Source: Hermatobates lingyangjiaoensis
Lineage: Eukaryota > Arthropoda > Insecta > Hemiptera > Hermatobatidae
DNA: 64,000 nucleotides
Assembly: GCA_026182355.1 (NCBI GenBank)
Contig: JAPFBL010000223.1
Span: 465,001-529,000, forward strand
Direction: 5' to 3'
Below the pieces are notes generated by a model. The model was not told the origin of the DNA, did no database searches, and was given only the letters and a program-made list of their open reading frames with translations. The first letter of the stretch is position 1; each line of letters opens with the position of its first letter. Made by a program: the position numbers and the translations under genes. Shown here piece after piece: positions 46,601-56,529 of the stretch.

Positions 46601-49079
46601 GAAACATAGAGAAATTGAAAACTAACACTTACAGTCTCTAATTTTTTGGTATAAAACGTCTTCAGAAGATACTGTTTGGATTTGTCCGTTTCGGATCCTA
46701 TTTTCATCGAAAACGTATATATATATATCTTTATAAATAAAATAATGATTTTGTCTGTACATTGCTTAGAACTGACTCATTTCAAGTTTTCTTTACGTTT
46801 CATACATTGGAGAAACCGAATCCACCCTTAGAAAAATTTCTGTCGGTTTGTCGGTTTGTCGGTTTGTCCGCAAAACTTTGTCACAGGTAAACTCAGCTAC
46901 CATAAGACATATAAAGCTGAAACTTTTACAGTAGATTTGTGTAGGTCTAACTTAAAATATAGGCTATGAATTGATTGGAAATTCAACGTAGAAGTGAAGT
47001 TATGGACGTTTAACGTAAAAATGTTTGTCACAAGTAAACTCAGCCACCATAAGACATAGCGCGCTGAAACATTGACACTGGATTTGTGTGTGCCTAACTT
47101 AAAATATGGGCTCTAAATAGATTATTAATTCAGTACAGAAGCGAAGCTATGGGGCTTTTAGCTGTATTTTCCTAACTTCACAGACAAGTTTGTTTTGAAA
47201 ATACACAGGTTGGCAAGTAGGTATTGTTAGTTGATTTTAATTTCAATTGAGCATATGAATATATTGCGTATTTGACATCATTGAAATGGTGTTTCACAGA
47301 GTTAAGGATGTACTATCTATTGAGAATAAATGTTTTGTAAACGAGCAATTCTCAGCCCTTAATATGAACAGGCATAAGAAATCAACAAACAAGTTCTTAC
47401 GCTATATGAAGCCGAGGGAAAGAACTTACAAGTCAGTAAAGAGATTGGATTAGTGATGATAAGCAGTTCATTATCTAATTGAATTTCTTGACTCTGAATT
47501 TATTTCTCCTGGACTGCCTGCTCATGAGTAAAAACTTAAAGTAGAGCACCAATCATGCTGCAATTTAGTAGCAGTAACAAATTTCATGTTACGAAACATG
47601 AGTGCCCCAAAACTGTGCAACGGGACACGACTTGAGTTCGTGCTCTACACAGATATGCCATAGAGGCGGACATAATGACTGGATGTGGTATTGGGGAGTC
47701 TGTGTGTATACTTCATATACCATTGATTCCGAGCCACTGTCTGTTTACGTTGAAATCATTGCAAAGTCCGGTCAGAGTCTATTTCGCAATGACGTTAACT
47801 AAGTCGCAAAGGGAGACTTCATCTAACGCAGGAATACAAGGTAGCAAAACCAAGTTTTTCTCACATGGTCAAATGTAGTTTACATGCTCAACGGTCGGAG
47901 GTTTCAACTCTTTCTTCTACCATGAACCTGAAGGACAGACAGCTAATGTAGTGTATTAGCTGGAGGCATTTGTTTAAAACTGTAGTAATAATGGTATTTT
48001 CTACTATTCTATAATTTCTAATGACATTTTGAAATACCAAAAATGACGGAACTTCTGATTCCTCAGTGGTATAGCCAAAAGGCATAGGCACACGCAATAA
48101 AACAAAACAGGAACTTCTGATTCCGTCAAAGACGGGTACGTTTGCTATGTATTATATATAACTGTCAACTTTTTTTAATTTAATATTTGCTTAATAAATA
48201 CACTGGTAATAATGTAAGGTATGGGACCAGAGTAGCCCAGTGGCTTGCGTGATCGCCGATGACAGTAGTGCAAATGTATTATAAATAAATGTAACAAACA
48301 AATATTTTTTTGAATTTAAAATGTGGATAATATAAAAGATGGTAATAAAGTAAAGGGATCTAGCCAGGGTAGCCAGTAGCTTGCTTGCTCGCCGATGAGA
48401 GTAGTGCAAATGTATTATAAATAAATACAACAAAAATATTTTTTTTTAATTTAATATTTGCGTAATATAAACACTGGTAATAAAGTAAGGTATGGAACCA
48501 GAGTAGCCCAGTGGCTTGCGTGCTAGCTTTTGACTGGGAGCACGTTAATTAGAACTAACTCATTTCAAGTTTTCTTTACGTTTCATAGTTCAGAGTAGCC
48601 ACATGTACCCTTAGAATAATTTCTGTCTGTCGGTTTGTCCACAAAATATTGCTACCATAAGACATATAAAGCTGAAACATTGATTGTAGATTTGTGTATG
48701 TCTAACTTGAAATCTAATCTTTGTATACAGATGCATTTGTTTAGCACTGTACTAATAATGGTATTTTCTACTATTCTATAACTTCTAATTGTAGTATTAG
48801 TATAATACTATAATTTATATTTTGGAATACCAAGTATAATAGAATTTTTGATTCCGTCAAAGACGGGTACGTTTGCTAGTATATATATAAAACTTTAAAT
48901 TACACAAAGCACGACACAGAAAAAAGAATAAAAAGAACACTTACTGAATTCAACATTTCGAACCGTTGTTCGTCATCAGGAGTAGACTAGAAGAGAGAAC
49001 GAAGTGAGAGAGATCTCCCCACGTCGAAGAACGCTCGCGTTTTTTCTTCTGTGTATTACTCTTCTTGAATTTGAACTCG

Positions 49080-49110
<31 letters not shown>

Positions 49111-52100
49111 TCCACCTAAGATCCGAAAGTTTAAATAAACCTCTTGTTTCCCTCACATGAGGTCCATGTGTAAATGTAGACTTGAAATCAATGTGCAAGA
49201 TTACCTCAATAGAAGGTTTTTGTCATATTATTGAAATTCTTGAGGGCTTCCATTCTAATGTTGAATTTACAAATAAATTTTCATCTATTTCTATCACCTA
49301 CTACGTAAGTATTGTTATCATTTTTATGTGTGCGTGTGTTGCAGAAGGTTTGTGGGAGCGGCTACAGTGCCGAGTGTCTCAAGCTCGACCTCGTCACGTT
49401 AGTCAAAGGTCTCGAGGATAGCTACGAGCTGGCCCCAGGGCTGTACCTCAACCATCGACCTCGTCAGCTCATCGTCGCCTCAGGTTTGTCATTTTTATTT
49501 TTTTTTTGTTTATTGTTATTGTTTAAACTCATCTTCTGGCGGTGATGACGTCAGCCGTTTTTCTTATTCTACAGATTCTATATTGGGAGTCCTAAATTTT
49601 GCCTAACTCAAGGGCATTTCAAGTAGGGATCTTTAACGAGTATCTGACATCATACAGGCTCGAGACCGATAGCTTAACGTCCTCTCCTAGAGACGACGCA
49701 CTCAGATTTATTCACCTCCCGCGTGAATAAATCGAGGGCCAGGTGGGGATCGAACTCCGGACTACCAGCCCAGAGGCTAGTAAGTTAACCACTGAGCTAA
49801 CCTGGCACCCCAGGTTTGCCACTGTCATCAACTATATTATTTTCTATTCAGCATCCAACTTTAATTCGCTATAGAGTTAAACGATAAGATTTTAGTTCAT
49901 CAAATACATAATTTTATTTTGTGATATTTAAGAAAACCATGCGACCAACCCTCTGGCTATCCACCCAAGATATTGAAGTGGGCTGTAGAATCTTATCTTC
50001 ACGATGTCTATCTTGGACGAATCAAAAAGGCTGTTATTTTCTAAACATCGGAATTGGAACCAATCCTACAATCTGGTTGCATGTTAAACAGTTCAGGCTG
50101 GACTCCTCTAAATCTAGATGTAAAATCAAGAGATCCTGACCCTAGATCTTCCACTATTTGTAATACGATAACAATAAAGGTCGCCTTTTTGAGGTCAATT
50201 CTTTTTAAGTCTCTTTATGCTATATTTTGGCTAGTCAGTGTACTATTGAGATTCTATCATGGGTAATATAGATCAGGGGAGCCAACTGCTGCTCGCGAGA
50301 AATATGCGGTTCTTTGAAGGATTATTTGTGGCTATCAATAAATGTACACGAGTTCCCTTTTTATTATCGTTACGTATCTATTTTTTGCATATCTTTTAAA
50401 TATGTATTTCACTGCGGCTTGCGAAAAAATTTCAAATTTTTGTAAAATAGTTATCATCTAGGAGTATCAAGGAGCTTGACCATCCCTGATATAGACAGTC
50501 GTGTATTATTTGTGATCAGTTCTTTTATGTTGTTTTTGAACACCTCTGATTCCAGATCACAATAAAGAACTAAAGGGCGATCATCTAATGGGCATGACAC
50601 TGACTAGCAGAACTTGAAAGTCACTATCAAGAGTATTTCAAAACAAGAAGATAAACTTCATCACAGAGTCTATTTTTAATTTATAGATTGTTTAAGAAAT
50701 TGAAAGTCTCTACTGGAAGCAATGTTATTCTCTGTTCAGATATGCTTGGCTCTAGACTGAACGACAGCAGCAGGTCGAGTCTAAACGTGACTCACTACAT
50801 CGAGACAAGAGTCACCAGCTACCTGGACTCCGTCAGCCTCACTGTTAAACTCCTCGACCCCACCACTGTCAAGGTAGCCAGAAACCTGGCCCATCGACTT
50901 CTTGTCACCGTCTACCCTCCAACGCAAACCGCCAGGGGTAAGGAGCCACGCTTTTGTCTTAGCTTCAGTAATAATAATGAGCATTGATAACAGTTATATC
51001 ATCAAAAATAAACTGCCAAAAATAAAAATATTAATAAACTAGATGAGGTCCAGTTCGATACCTTTGACTTTGTCATATACCACTCACGATATCGCTCCAT
51101 AGTAAACTTGATGCTACAATAGTATGCTAACAACCTTTGACTTTGTCATACAGCACTCACGAAATCACTCCATAGTAAACTCGATGCTACTATAGTATGC
51201 TAACAACCTTTGACTTTGTCATACAGCACTCACGAAATCACTCCATAGTAAACTCGATGCTACTATAATATGCTTACTACCTTTGACTTCGTCATATACC
51301 ACTCACGATATCACTCCATAGTAAACTCGATGCTACTATAGTATGCTAACTACCTTTGACTTTGTCATATACCACTCACGATATCGCTTCATAGTAAACT
51401 CGATGCTACAATAGTATGCTAACTACCTTTGACTTTGTCATATACCACTCACGATACCACTTCATAGTAAACTCGATGCTACTATAGTATGCTAACTACC
51501 TTTGATTTGTCATATACCACTCACGAATCCCATAGTAAACTCGATGCACTATAGTATCTAACTACCTTTGACTTGTCATATACCACTCACGATATCACTC
51601 CATATAAATCGATTACTAAGTATGCTAACTACCTTTGACTTTGTCATATACCACTCACGATATCACTCCATAGTAAACTCGATGCTACATAGATGCTAAC
51701 TACCTTTGACTTTGTCATATACCATCACGATATCACTCCATAGTAAACTCATGCTACTATAGTATGCTAACAACCTTTGACTTTGTCATACAGCACTCAC
51801 GAAATCACTCCCTATAAATCGATCTACTATAAATGCTTATACCTTTGACTTCGTCTTTACCACTCACGATATCACTCCATATAAACTCGATGCTACTTAG
51901 TATGCTAACTACCTTTGACTTTGTCATATACCACTCACGATATCGCTTCATAGTAAACTCGATGCTACAATAGTATCTAACTACCTTTTGACTTTTTCAT
52001 ATACCACTACGATACCACCATAGTAAACTCATCACTATAGATCTAACTACCTTTGACTTTGTCATATACCACTCACATACACTCCATAGTAAACCCTCGA

Positions 52101-55100
52101 TGTACTATAGTATCTAACTACTTTACTTTGTCATATACCACTACGATATCCTCCATATAAACTCATGCACTAAGTATGCTAACTACCTTTGACTTTGTCA
52201 TATACCACTCACGATATCACTCCATAGTAAACTCGATCTACTATAGTATGCTAACTACCTTTGACTTTGTCATATACCACTCACGATATCACTCCATAGT
52301 AAACTGATGCACTTAGTATGCTAAACCTTTGACTTTGTCATATACCACTCACGATATCCTTCATAGTAAACTCGATGCTACTATTAGCTAACTACCTTTG
52401 ACTTTGTCATATACCACTCACGATATCACTCCATAGTAAACTCGATGCTACTATAGTATGCTAACTACCTTTGACTTTGTCATATACCACTCACGATATC
52501 ACTCCATAGTAAACTCGATGCTACTATAGTATGCTAACTACCTTTGACTTTGTCATATACCACTCACGATATCACTCCATAGTAAACTCGATGCTACTAT
52601 AGTATGCTAACTACCTTTGACTTTGTCATATACCACTCACGATATCACTCCATAGTAAACTCGATGCTACTATAGTATGCTAACTACCTTTGACTTTGTC
52701 ATATACCACTCACGATATCACTCCATAGTAAACTCGATGCTACTATAGTATGCTAACTAGCTTTGACTTTATCATATACCACTAACTATATCACTCCATA
52801 GTATGCTATGCTAAGAAGAAAACCTAAACGCTATTCTATGGAGGATAAACAGGAGATTAGGATATTATCAATCTTCTCCTAGTTTAAAACTTAAAACTGT
52901 ACCCCTAGTCAGTATAAGTGGTTAGCAATTGATAGTCGTTATTCAGTAGTGTTTTTAGTCGTGAATTCATTATTGAGTTGAGAATAATTTCGAATAAATG
53001 TATAAACAAAGTGTTTATTATTTACGGCAGATACCATAATGGGTAGTAGATAGCAGAAAATCGAAGTTAGATACCATACTATAGTAGAAAATCGAAGTTA
53101 GATAGCATACTATAATAGAGAATCGAAGGTAGGCGGCATATTATAGCAAAAAATCGAAGGTATATAGCATACTATAGTAGAGAATCGAAGGTAGGTGGCA
53201 TATTAAAGCAGAAAATTGAAGGTAGATAGTATACTATAATAGGTAATCGAAGATAGGTGGCATACTATAGCATAAAATCGTAGGTAGATAGTATACTATA
53301 GTAGAGAATCGAAGGTAGGTGGCATATTAAAGCAGAAAATTGAAGGTAGATAGCATACTATAATAGATAATCGAAGATAGGTGACATACTATAGCATAAA
53401 ATCGTAGGTAGATAGCATACTATAGTAGAGAATCGAAGGTAGGTGGCATATTAAAGCAGAAAATTAAAGGTAGATAGTATACTATAATAGATAATCGAAG
53501 ATAGGTGGCATACTATAGCAGAAAATTGAAGGTAGATAGTATACTATAATAGATAATCGAAGATAGGTGGAATACTATAGCATAAAATCGTAGGTAGATA
53601 GCATAATATAGTAGAGAATCGAAGATAGGTGGGCATACTATAGCAAAAATCGAAGGTAGGTAGCATACTGTAGTATAAAATAGAAGGTAGATTGCATACT
53701 ATAGTAGAAAATTGAAGGTAGGTAGCATACTATAATAGCACCTTAATTCCTTTATTGAACTTCAAAATTCCCCATAAAGAATTACGTGGACTTCTATGAG
53801 TTATAAGTAGAAAACTAGTATTCTCTTCAAAGTGAATGCCCCTCATTCACACAGACTGCTAACCAAAGGTTTCTGCCTCCTCCAAACATTCTCGATTATT
53901 CCTATAATGTTAACTACAGCTTGCATAAGTAATACTTCTAAAGATAAATTATACTCTTAGAAATTATATATATTTATAAATCATTTAATATTTTCTTACA
54001 AATGTATATTCAGTTGGATGAGTTCTTTTAAACTAAATTCAATAAGACTGTCATACGAACCTTCTATCTATGTCTTCATCGTCCATTCAATAATCACTCC
54101 AATCTTTTTAAAATTGGAGATCTCCTAACATGACAATCTCGAGCTCGATTTTTTTTCATGATTATCATTATAACATTGAGAGAGAGAATGTTAAATGTCT
54201 TTCAAAACATTAGGCCCCTTTCTTGAAATTTATTCTTGTAAATCTAATTGAATCTGTATTTTTTTAGTAACCTTTTTTATGTTATAAAGTTCTCGAGATC
54301 TCCAATTTTGAAAAGGATATATCAATTACAGAACTGATGAAGAAGTAGATAAAACGTTGGCATAACAGTCTCATGTAATTTGGATTAAGGAACTCATTCC
54401 TACTGAACATACATACATACATACATATATATTCTTGAATGAAAGTTTAGATTTAATCTGTAAAATAATTCTAAATCAATTGGTTATTCCTTTATTTGAC
54501 CTCCCTCTAGAGGTCAAGGTTATTTAGTTGTTGGTCGTCGTACATACAGGATATCTCGAGTTCACTTTATCTCATGAGGGTAATAAGAAAATCTTGTGCA
54601 TCACCCGGAGCTGAAAAAAAACTAAGAGCACTTTGAAATATAGAAAAATATAATAACCCCTATGTAGGGTAGCCAGGTAGCTCAGTCATTAACGTACTCG
54701 CCTCTGAACTGGTAGGTCCGGGTTTCGATACCCACTCTACATCTCGATTTATTCAATCTGAGCTCATCGTCTCTAGGAGAAGGACGTTACGCCGTCGGAA
54801 CGATGTCAGGTACACATTAAAGATTCCTACTCTAAATATACTTGAGTTAGGCAAAATTTAGGACTCTCAATGAAAAATCATCTTCATTGTGTGGTATTAC
54901 AAAGGGCCTAATGTTCGACCTATGTGTGTTCCCTTGTGGGACTGCTACTGGAACATATAACCCTGATGTAGAACTGCGTTAACAACCACAGCGAAATTAT
55001 ACCGCTAGGTTGGTTTTGGAGGCAAGTGATATTTGCAGAGCTTGTCAAAGCGAGGAAGAGGTCAATGGCCTGATCTGACTCAAAAAAGGAAAGCACATTA

Positions 55101-55749
55101 GGAGAGCACTTCTTTGACAATCCTGATACCTTAGCACGCACTGATATCAGAGATCTAATTAAATTCATTGTTCTCTCCAGATGGTTCGGGTGACCGGTGG
55201 CGGGGGAGAATAGCCCTTTTCTTTTTGTGGTATCACAAGGGGACTTGTGTCCTGTGTAAGTTCTCTCTTGGGACGGTCACTGCAACCTAACCTAACAACC
55301 ACAGCGCTTTATAAGAAAAACATTATTCGAATTTAGTTTCTAATTTTGAATGTAGGCTAAATGTTGAAATGAATTTGCTAGGGTTGAAAGTATGAATATT
55401 TCTGGTTGCAGGTAGACGGAAAGGGTTCAACGCAGCGCTGTGGGCACTAGGAAGCGTGGCCGCAGTGGGGGCAGCGTCGCTGGCGGCAGTGTCCGGCAAG
55501 GCTCTCATGACTTCAATGCTTGCCCTCGCCTTGGCAGGAATGAGCGCTTTCCGATCTGGAAACGGAGGAGGCGGCGGTGGAGGCGGGGGCGGGGGCGGCT
55601 GCGGCAAAACCCACCTTGGTCTCATTGATGCCCATGCCAGGAACATCGAGCTGATAGAGTCCAGAGACGCACCCACCATCGAGATCTACCGGGAGTCGAG
55701 GCCTGTTTACAAGCCTTATGTTCATGCCACGTACGGCCCACCCCAGTGA
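37604..55749 (+). CDS. Osiris-family protein (DUF1676), four exons
   Basis: Joined exons 37604-37672, 49345-49483, 50740-50937 and 55412-55749 give 247 residues with matching phases (0, 1, 1). Osiris proteins are secretory-pathway or endosomal membrane proteins of insect cuticle-forming epithelia. Visible features: signal peptide (residues 1-12), the family's two-cysteine motif C26-x7-C34 followed by LK, the hydrophobic LDSVSLTVKLL region, and a long hydrophobic segment (about 141-182, ALWALGSVAAVGAASLAAVSG onward). An odd run of 12 glycines (187-198) follows, then a tyrosine-rich tail (Y228, Y235, Y238, Y243). Exons 2-4 are firm. Exon 1 is inferred from its phase, signal peptide and TATA/initiator, across an 11.7-kb intron full of transposons. 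Exons are much richer in GC than the surroundings. I cannot assign an Osiris number. Confidence 0.8.
37676..37929. repeat. 250-bp direct repeat, copy 2
   Basis: Same block as 36804-37055. It starts inside the exon 1 splice donor and ends just before TTTCAG at 37930-37935. Confidence 0.9.
38055..38400. repeat. Two diverged copies of a short repeat
   Basis: GGAACGATAATAAT, AAATTTGAAATRTTTC and GGCTCGCGAACC recur; related to the hAT-like element at 50274-50488 (CTGCTCGCGAGA, TTATTATCGTTAC in reverse). Confidence 0.55.
38560..39455. repeat. 63-bp minisatellite
   Basis: About 13 copies of GGGATAGCTTCCTTTTACCC, GCTAATCATCAAGTCTCAAG, ACGTTCTTTTAAG. An AT-rich insert lies at 38665-38770. Copies at 38850-38935 carry several single-base deletions. 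Confidence 0.95.
39800..40575. repeat. 64-bp minisatellite
   Basis: About 12 copies with TTATTAGTCTGAAAAGTAG and TACTAAGAAGTCATAATAA. Copies at 40335-40400 again carry clustered single-base deletions. Confidence 0.95.
40580..42276. other. Intronic stretch with nothing recognised
   Basis: An 80-codon - strand open frame at 40966-41208 has no recognised domain. Otherwise AT-rich. Confidence 0.4.
42295..43010. repeat. Minisatellite inside the hAT element
   Basis: Units of about 30 bp combine into larger blocks: GGTGTGCCATGAGCCAGATACA alternating with GGTGTGCCGCGATACACT. The word GGTGTGCC also appears singly near the right end (43496), so the array probably grew from the element's own subterminal sequence. 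All six frames are partly open and give repetitive peptides; not genes. Confidence 0.9.
43105..43344 (+). pseudogene. hAT transposase C-terminal dimerisation domain
   Basis: 79 codons plus stop, open throughout: FWIYVKKEYPHIS, LLPFLTTYLCEQSFSTL, then DQELRVALSNIEPNIKLLC and stop. This is the hAT dimerisation region of the ZBED5/FAM200-like branch. The upstream catalytic RNase H-like fold is absent. The uninterrupted frame suggests the element is fairly young or was mobilised recently by a relative. Confidence 0.85.
43570..44574. other. Intronic stretch with nothing recognised
   Basis: 44000-44100 is somewhat GC-richer (CACGTGTCTTTGCCCTTCTG) but has no recognisable content. Confidence 0.4.
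44575..45084. mobile_element. Non-autonomous hAT-like element (CAGGGTGTCAAAC family), copy 2
   Basis: CAGGGGTGTGAAACATACGG at left, GAGTTTGACACCCCT at right. Same interior as 10143-10665 (CTAACACAAGGAGG, AGTATTAGTGACTAATA). Confidence 0.75.
45195..45420. repeat. Two-copy direct repeat, 141-bp spacing
   Basis: ATAATAAGCCACTTCTAGAAC through CACGAGGTCGACAGTG occurs twice. Surrounding frame 45385-45684 has no recognised domain. Confidence 0.7.
45690..46485. other. Intronic stretch, mostly unrecognised
   Basis: A G-run at 46070-46082 and CT-rich low complexity at 46200-46430. Nothing else seen. Confidence 0.45.
46490..46715 (-). repeat. Degenerate terminal-repeat units
   Basis: ATATTTCGATAGCCTCGTCATCAGG (reverse of a CTGATGACG...GAAATAT core) at about 46515, and a worn AATT-family reverse copy at 46560-46670. 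Confidence 0.6.
47579..47975 (+). pseudogene. Helitron RepHel helicase C-terminus
   Basis: The frame reads GCGIGESV, HIPLIPS, LQSPVRVYFAMTLTKSQ, FSHGQM, then after a stop STVGGF and PEGQTANVVY. This order follows the PIF1-like helicase C-terminus of Helitrons (G.G..V.IPRIPLIPSD, KRLQFPVRLAFAMTINKAQGQ, FSHGQLYVACSRV, TKNVVY). Conserved SRV is read as STV, and stops are present. Rep and most helicase motifs are absent. Confidence 0.75.
48190..48535. repeat. Three direct repeats of about 120-150 bp
   Basis: GGTAATAAWGTAAGG, CAGAGTAGCCCAGTGGCTTGC and GATGASAGTAGTGCAAATG recur. The AGCCCAGTGGCTTGCGTG word looks like a tRNA-type A box, so it may be a tandem SINE; low certainty. Confidence 0.6.
48895..49110 (-). 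repeat. Terminal-repeat unit with GAAC/GTTC helix
   Basis: On the - strand near 48980-48953: CTGATGA, C, GAACAACGGTTC, GAA, ATGT, T. Helix II is perfect; ATGT looks like mutated ACGT. Followed by (TA)n and (TG)n. Confidence 0.6.
49345..49483 (+). CDS. Osiris exon 2: cysteine motif
   Basis: Acceptor TTGCAG at 49339-49344, donor GTTTGT at 49484. Encodes KVCGSGYSAECLKLDLVTLV onward, LAPGLYLNHRP, ending in phase 1. The C-x7-C-LK pattern is the family's N-terminal signature. Confidence 0.85.
49577..49812 (-). mobile_element. tRNA-derived SINE, copy 3
   Basis: Head reversed at the right (CCACTGAGCTAACCTGG), B-box region GATCGAACTCCGG, body ATTGGGAGTCCTAAATTTTGCC. Lies in the 1.26-kb intron 2. The distal 3' part present in copy 1 is missing or replaced. 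Confidence 0.8.
50274..50488. mobile_element. 215-bp hAT-like element
   Basis: CAGGGGAGCCAACTGC at left; the right end reversed reads CAGGGATGGTCAAGC. Flanks ATATAGAT (50266-50273) and ATATAGAC (50489-50496) form an 8-bp target duplication with one mismatch. Confidence 0.7.
50740..50937 (+). CDS. Osiris exon 3
   Basis: Acceptor TCTCTGTTCAG, donor G|GTAAGG. With the split Asp codon it reads DMLGSRLNDSSRSSL, HYIETRVTSYLDSVSLTVKL, ARNLAHRLLVTVYPPTQTARG. This is the family segment (L...I..R...YLDS....V.LL) ahead of the hydrophobic core. Confidence 0.85.
51040..52810. repeat. 73-bp minisatellite (array A)
   Basis: About 24 copies of ACTATAGTATGCTAACTACC, TTTGACTTTGTCATATACC, ACTCACGATATCACTCC. 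The last six copies are almost identical; those from about 51500 to 52400 have many single-base deletions. In Osiris intron 3. Confidence 0.95.
53035..53745. repeat. 30/60-bp minisatellite (array B)
   Basis: Units of about 30 bp: GAATCGAAGGTAGGTGGCAT and AAATCGAAGGTAGATAGCAT with ACTATAGTAG. The reverse complement of array A contains CAAAGGTAGTTAGCATACTA, so the arrays share a core in opposite orientation. Confidence 0.9.
53750..54660. other. Intronic stretch, mostly unrecognised
   Basis: AT-rich. CAATTTTGAAAAGG and CTGATGAAGAAGTAGATAAAACGTTGG at 54335 resemble a worn terminal-repeat core, and CCTTTTTAAAATTGGAGATCT near 54105 mirrors 54295-54320. Confidence 0.45.
54666..54955 (+). mobile_element. 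tRNA-derived SINE, copy 4
   Basis: Head AGGTAGCTCAGTCATTAACG, B-box-like GGGTTTCGATACCC, body CGTTACGCCGTCGG, 3' part TGTGGTATTACAAAGGGCC. Confidence 0.8.
55030..55295 (+). pseudogene. LINE ORF2 C-terminus and 3' tail
   Basis: CRACQSEEEV (zinc-knuckle start) in one frame, then HFFDNPDTLARTDIRDLIKF to a stop in another, the order of an R1/Jockey-type ORF2 end with a frameshift and internal stop. The tail TGTGGTATCACAAGGGGAC, CTTGGGACGGTCACTGCAACC resembles the SINE 3' end just upstream. Confidence 0.6.
55412..55749 (+). CDS. Osiris exon 4: hydrophobic core and tail
   Basis: Acceptor GGTTGCAG. Encodes GRRKGFNAALWALG, AAVSGKALMTSMLALALAG, twelve glycines, CGKTHLG and a tyrosine-rich end (IYRESRPVYKPYVHATYGPPQ minus one residue) with stop TGA at 55747. 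The Lys in SGKAL and the small-residue-rich membrane helix are typical of the family. Confidence 0.9.
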
Positions 55750-56073
55750 CCCAGCACTTCCTATCCACCGCACTAGTCCTTGCAACAAGTGGTATTTATT
55801 GCTAACAGACATTCGAAGACTCCCTCCCACTACTATGAACAGGTCTTTCTTCAACCACAACAGCTGGGAATAGTTCGAGTCTGGAAGTAATAGCTGTTAA
55901 AATTTTTGTGAACAACACCAGATAATAACATTTGACCCAGTATAACAAAATATTACATACATAATCATGGAGGAGAACCATAGTGGTGTAGTATCCAGTC
56001 AATACTAAAGCAAGAAAAACATACTTCATGAAATGAAAAAGCTTTTTGTAACAACGCTGCACTAAATATATTA

Positions 56074-56079
56074 AATAAA
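56074..56079 (+). terminator. Candidate poly(A) signal for the Osiris gene
   Basis: First AATAAA after the stop codon, 325 bases downstream. Confidence 0.4.
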
Positions 56080-56141
56080 TTTCACTTTCTCGATTTACTC
56101 CAGTTTTTCTACTTACTTCAAGTAATCTAGAATGGTTATAC

Positions 56142-56517
56142 CAGTGTTTCCCAAAGTGGGCGGTGCTTTGATAACGGGGGGCGCTAATGCAAAAAGGAGT
56201 TGGAGATTCTACTTCCATAAATTGAAAACATTCATGCAATATAACTTCTAAATTTAAGTGAAAACACCACATGTAAACTTCTAGGAAAAGGTTTCTTAAA
56301 ATTATTTGTTTTGATAATTTATTTTTATGTTAAAAGTATATTCTCATCTAAATTTCTTTTATTGTGTATTAATTCTTTTGCATAAATATGCTATGAAACA
56401 ATAGATATATTGGATTATAAATAAATATTCGATTATTTATTATATTAATTTAATTATGAAAATGCTACTCATTTCGTTATTTAGTCTAAGATTCCCGAAA
56501 AAGTTTGGGAAACACTG
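56142..56517. mobile_element. 376-bp non-autonomous hAT element with perfect target duplication
   Basis: Left end CAGTGTTTCCCAAAGTGGG, right end reversed CAGTGTTTCCCAAACTTT. Target duplication GGTTATAC at 56134-56141 and 56518-56525. It is the reverse-oriented relative of 18739-19190. Confidence 0.9.
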
Positions 56518-56529
56518 GGTTATACCAAT

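Larger units (their letters stand above)
46728..48879 (+). mobile_element. Helitron with helicase remnant
   Basis: Starts TCTTTATAAATAAAA after A and ends CTAG before T (48876-48879), the A|TC...CTAG|T arrangement of Helitrons. Eleven bases before the terminal CTAG is the hairpin CCGTC-AAA-GACGG. Host site is a (TA)n tract. Inside are a RepHel helicase C-terminus and a second, mutated 3' tail at about 48123-48149 (same hairpin, ending CTATG). The 5' subterminal block (CTCATTTCAAGTTTTC, TCTGTCGGTTTGTC) recurs at 48555-48650, so a non-autonomous copy is nested or fused at the 3' end. Confidence 0.75.

Noticed and set aside
51040..52810. CRISPR-like regular repeats
   Set aside because: Units are contiguous with no unique spacers, in a eukaryotic intron.
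55591..55605. Walker-A-like GGGGCGKT
   Set aside because: Arises from the glycine run next to CGKTH; no Walker B or nucleotide-binding fold in a 247-residue Osiris protein.
55323..55860. Antisense open frames over the last Osiris exon
   Set aside because: They are shadows of the GC-rich coding exon and its glycine run.
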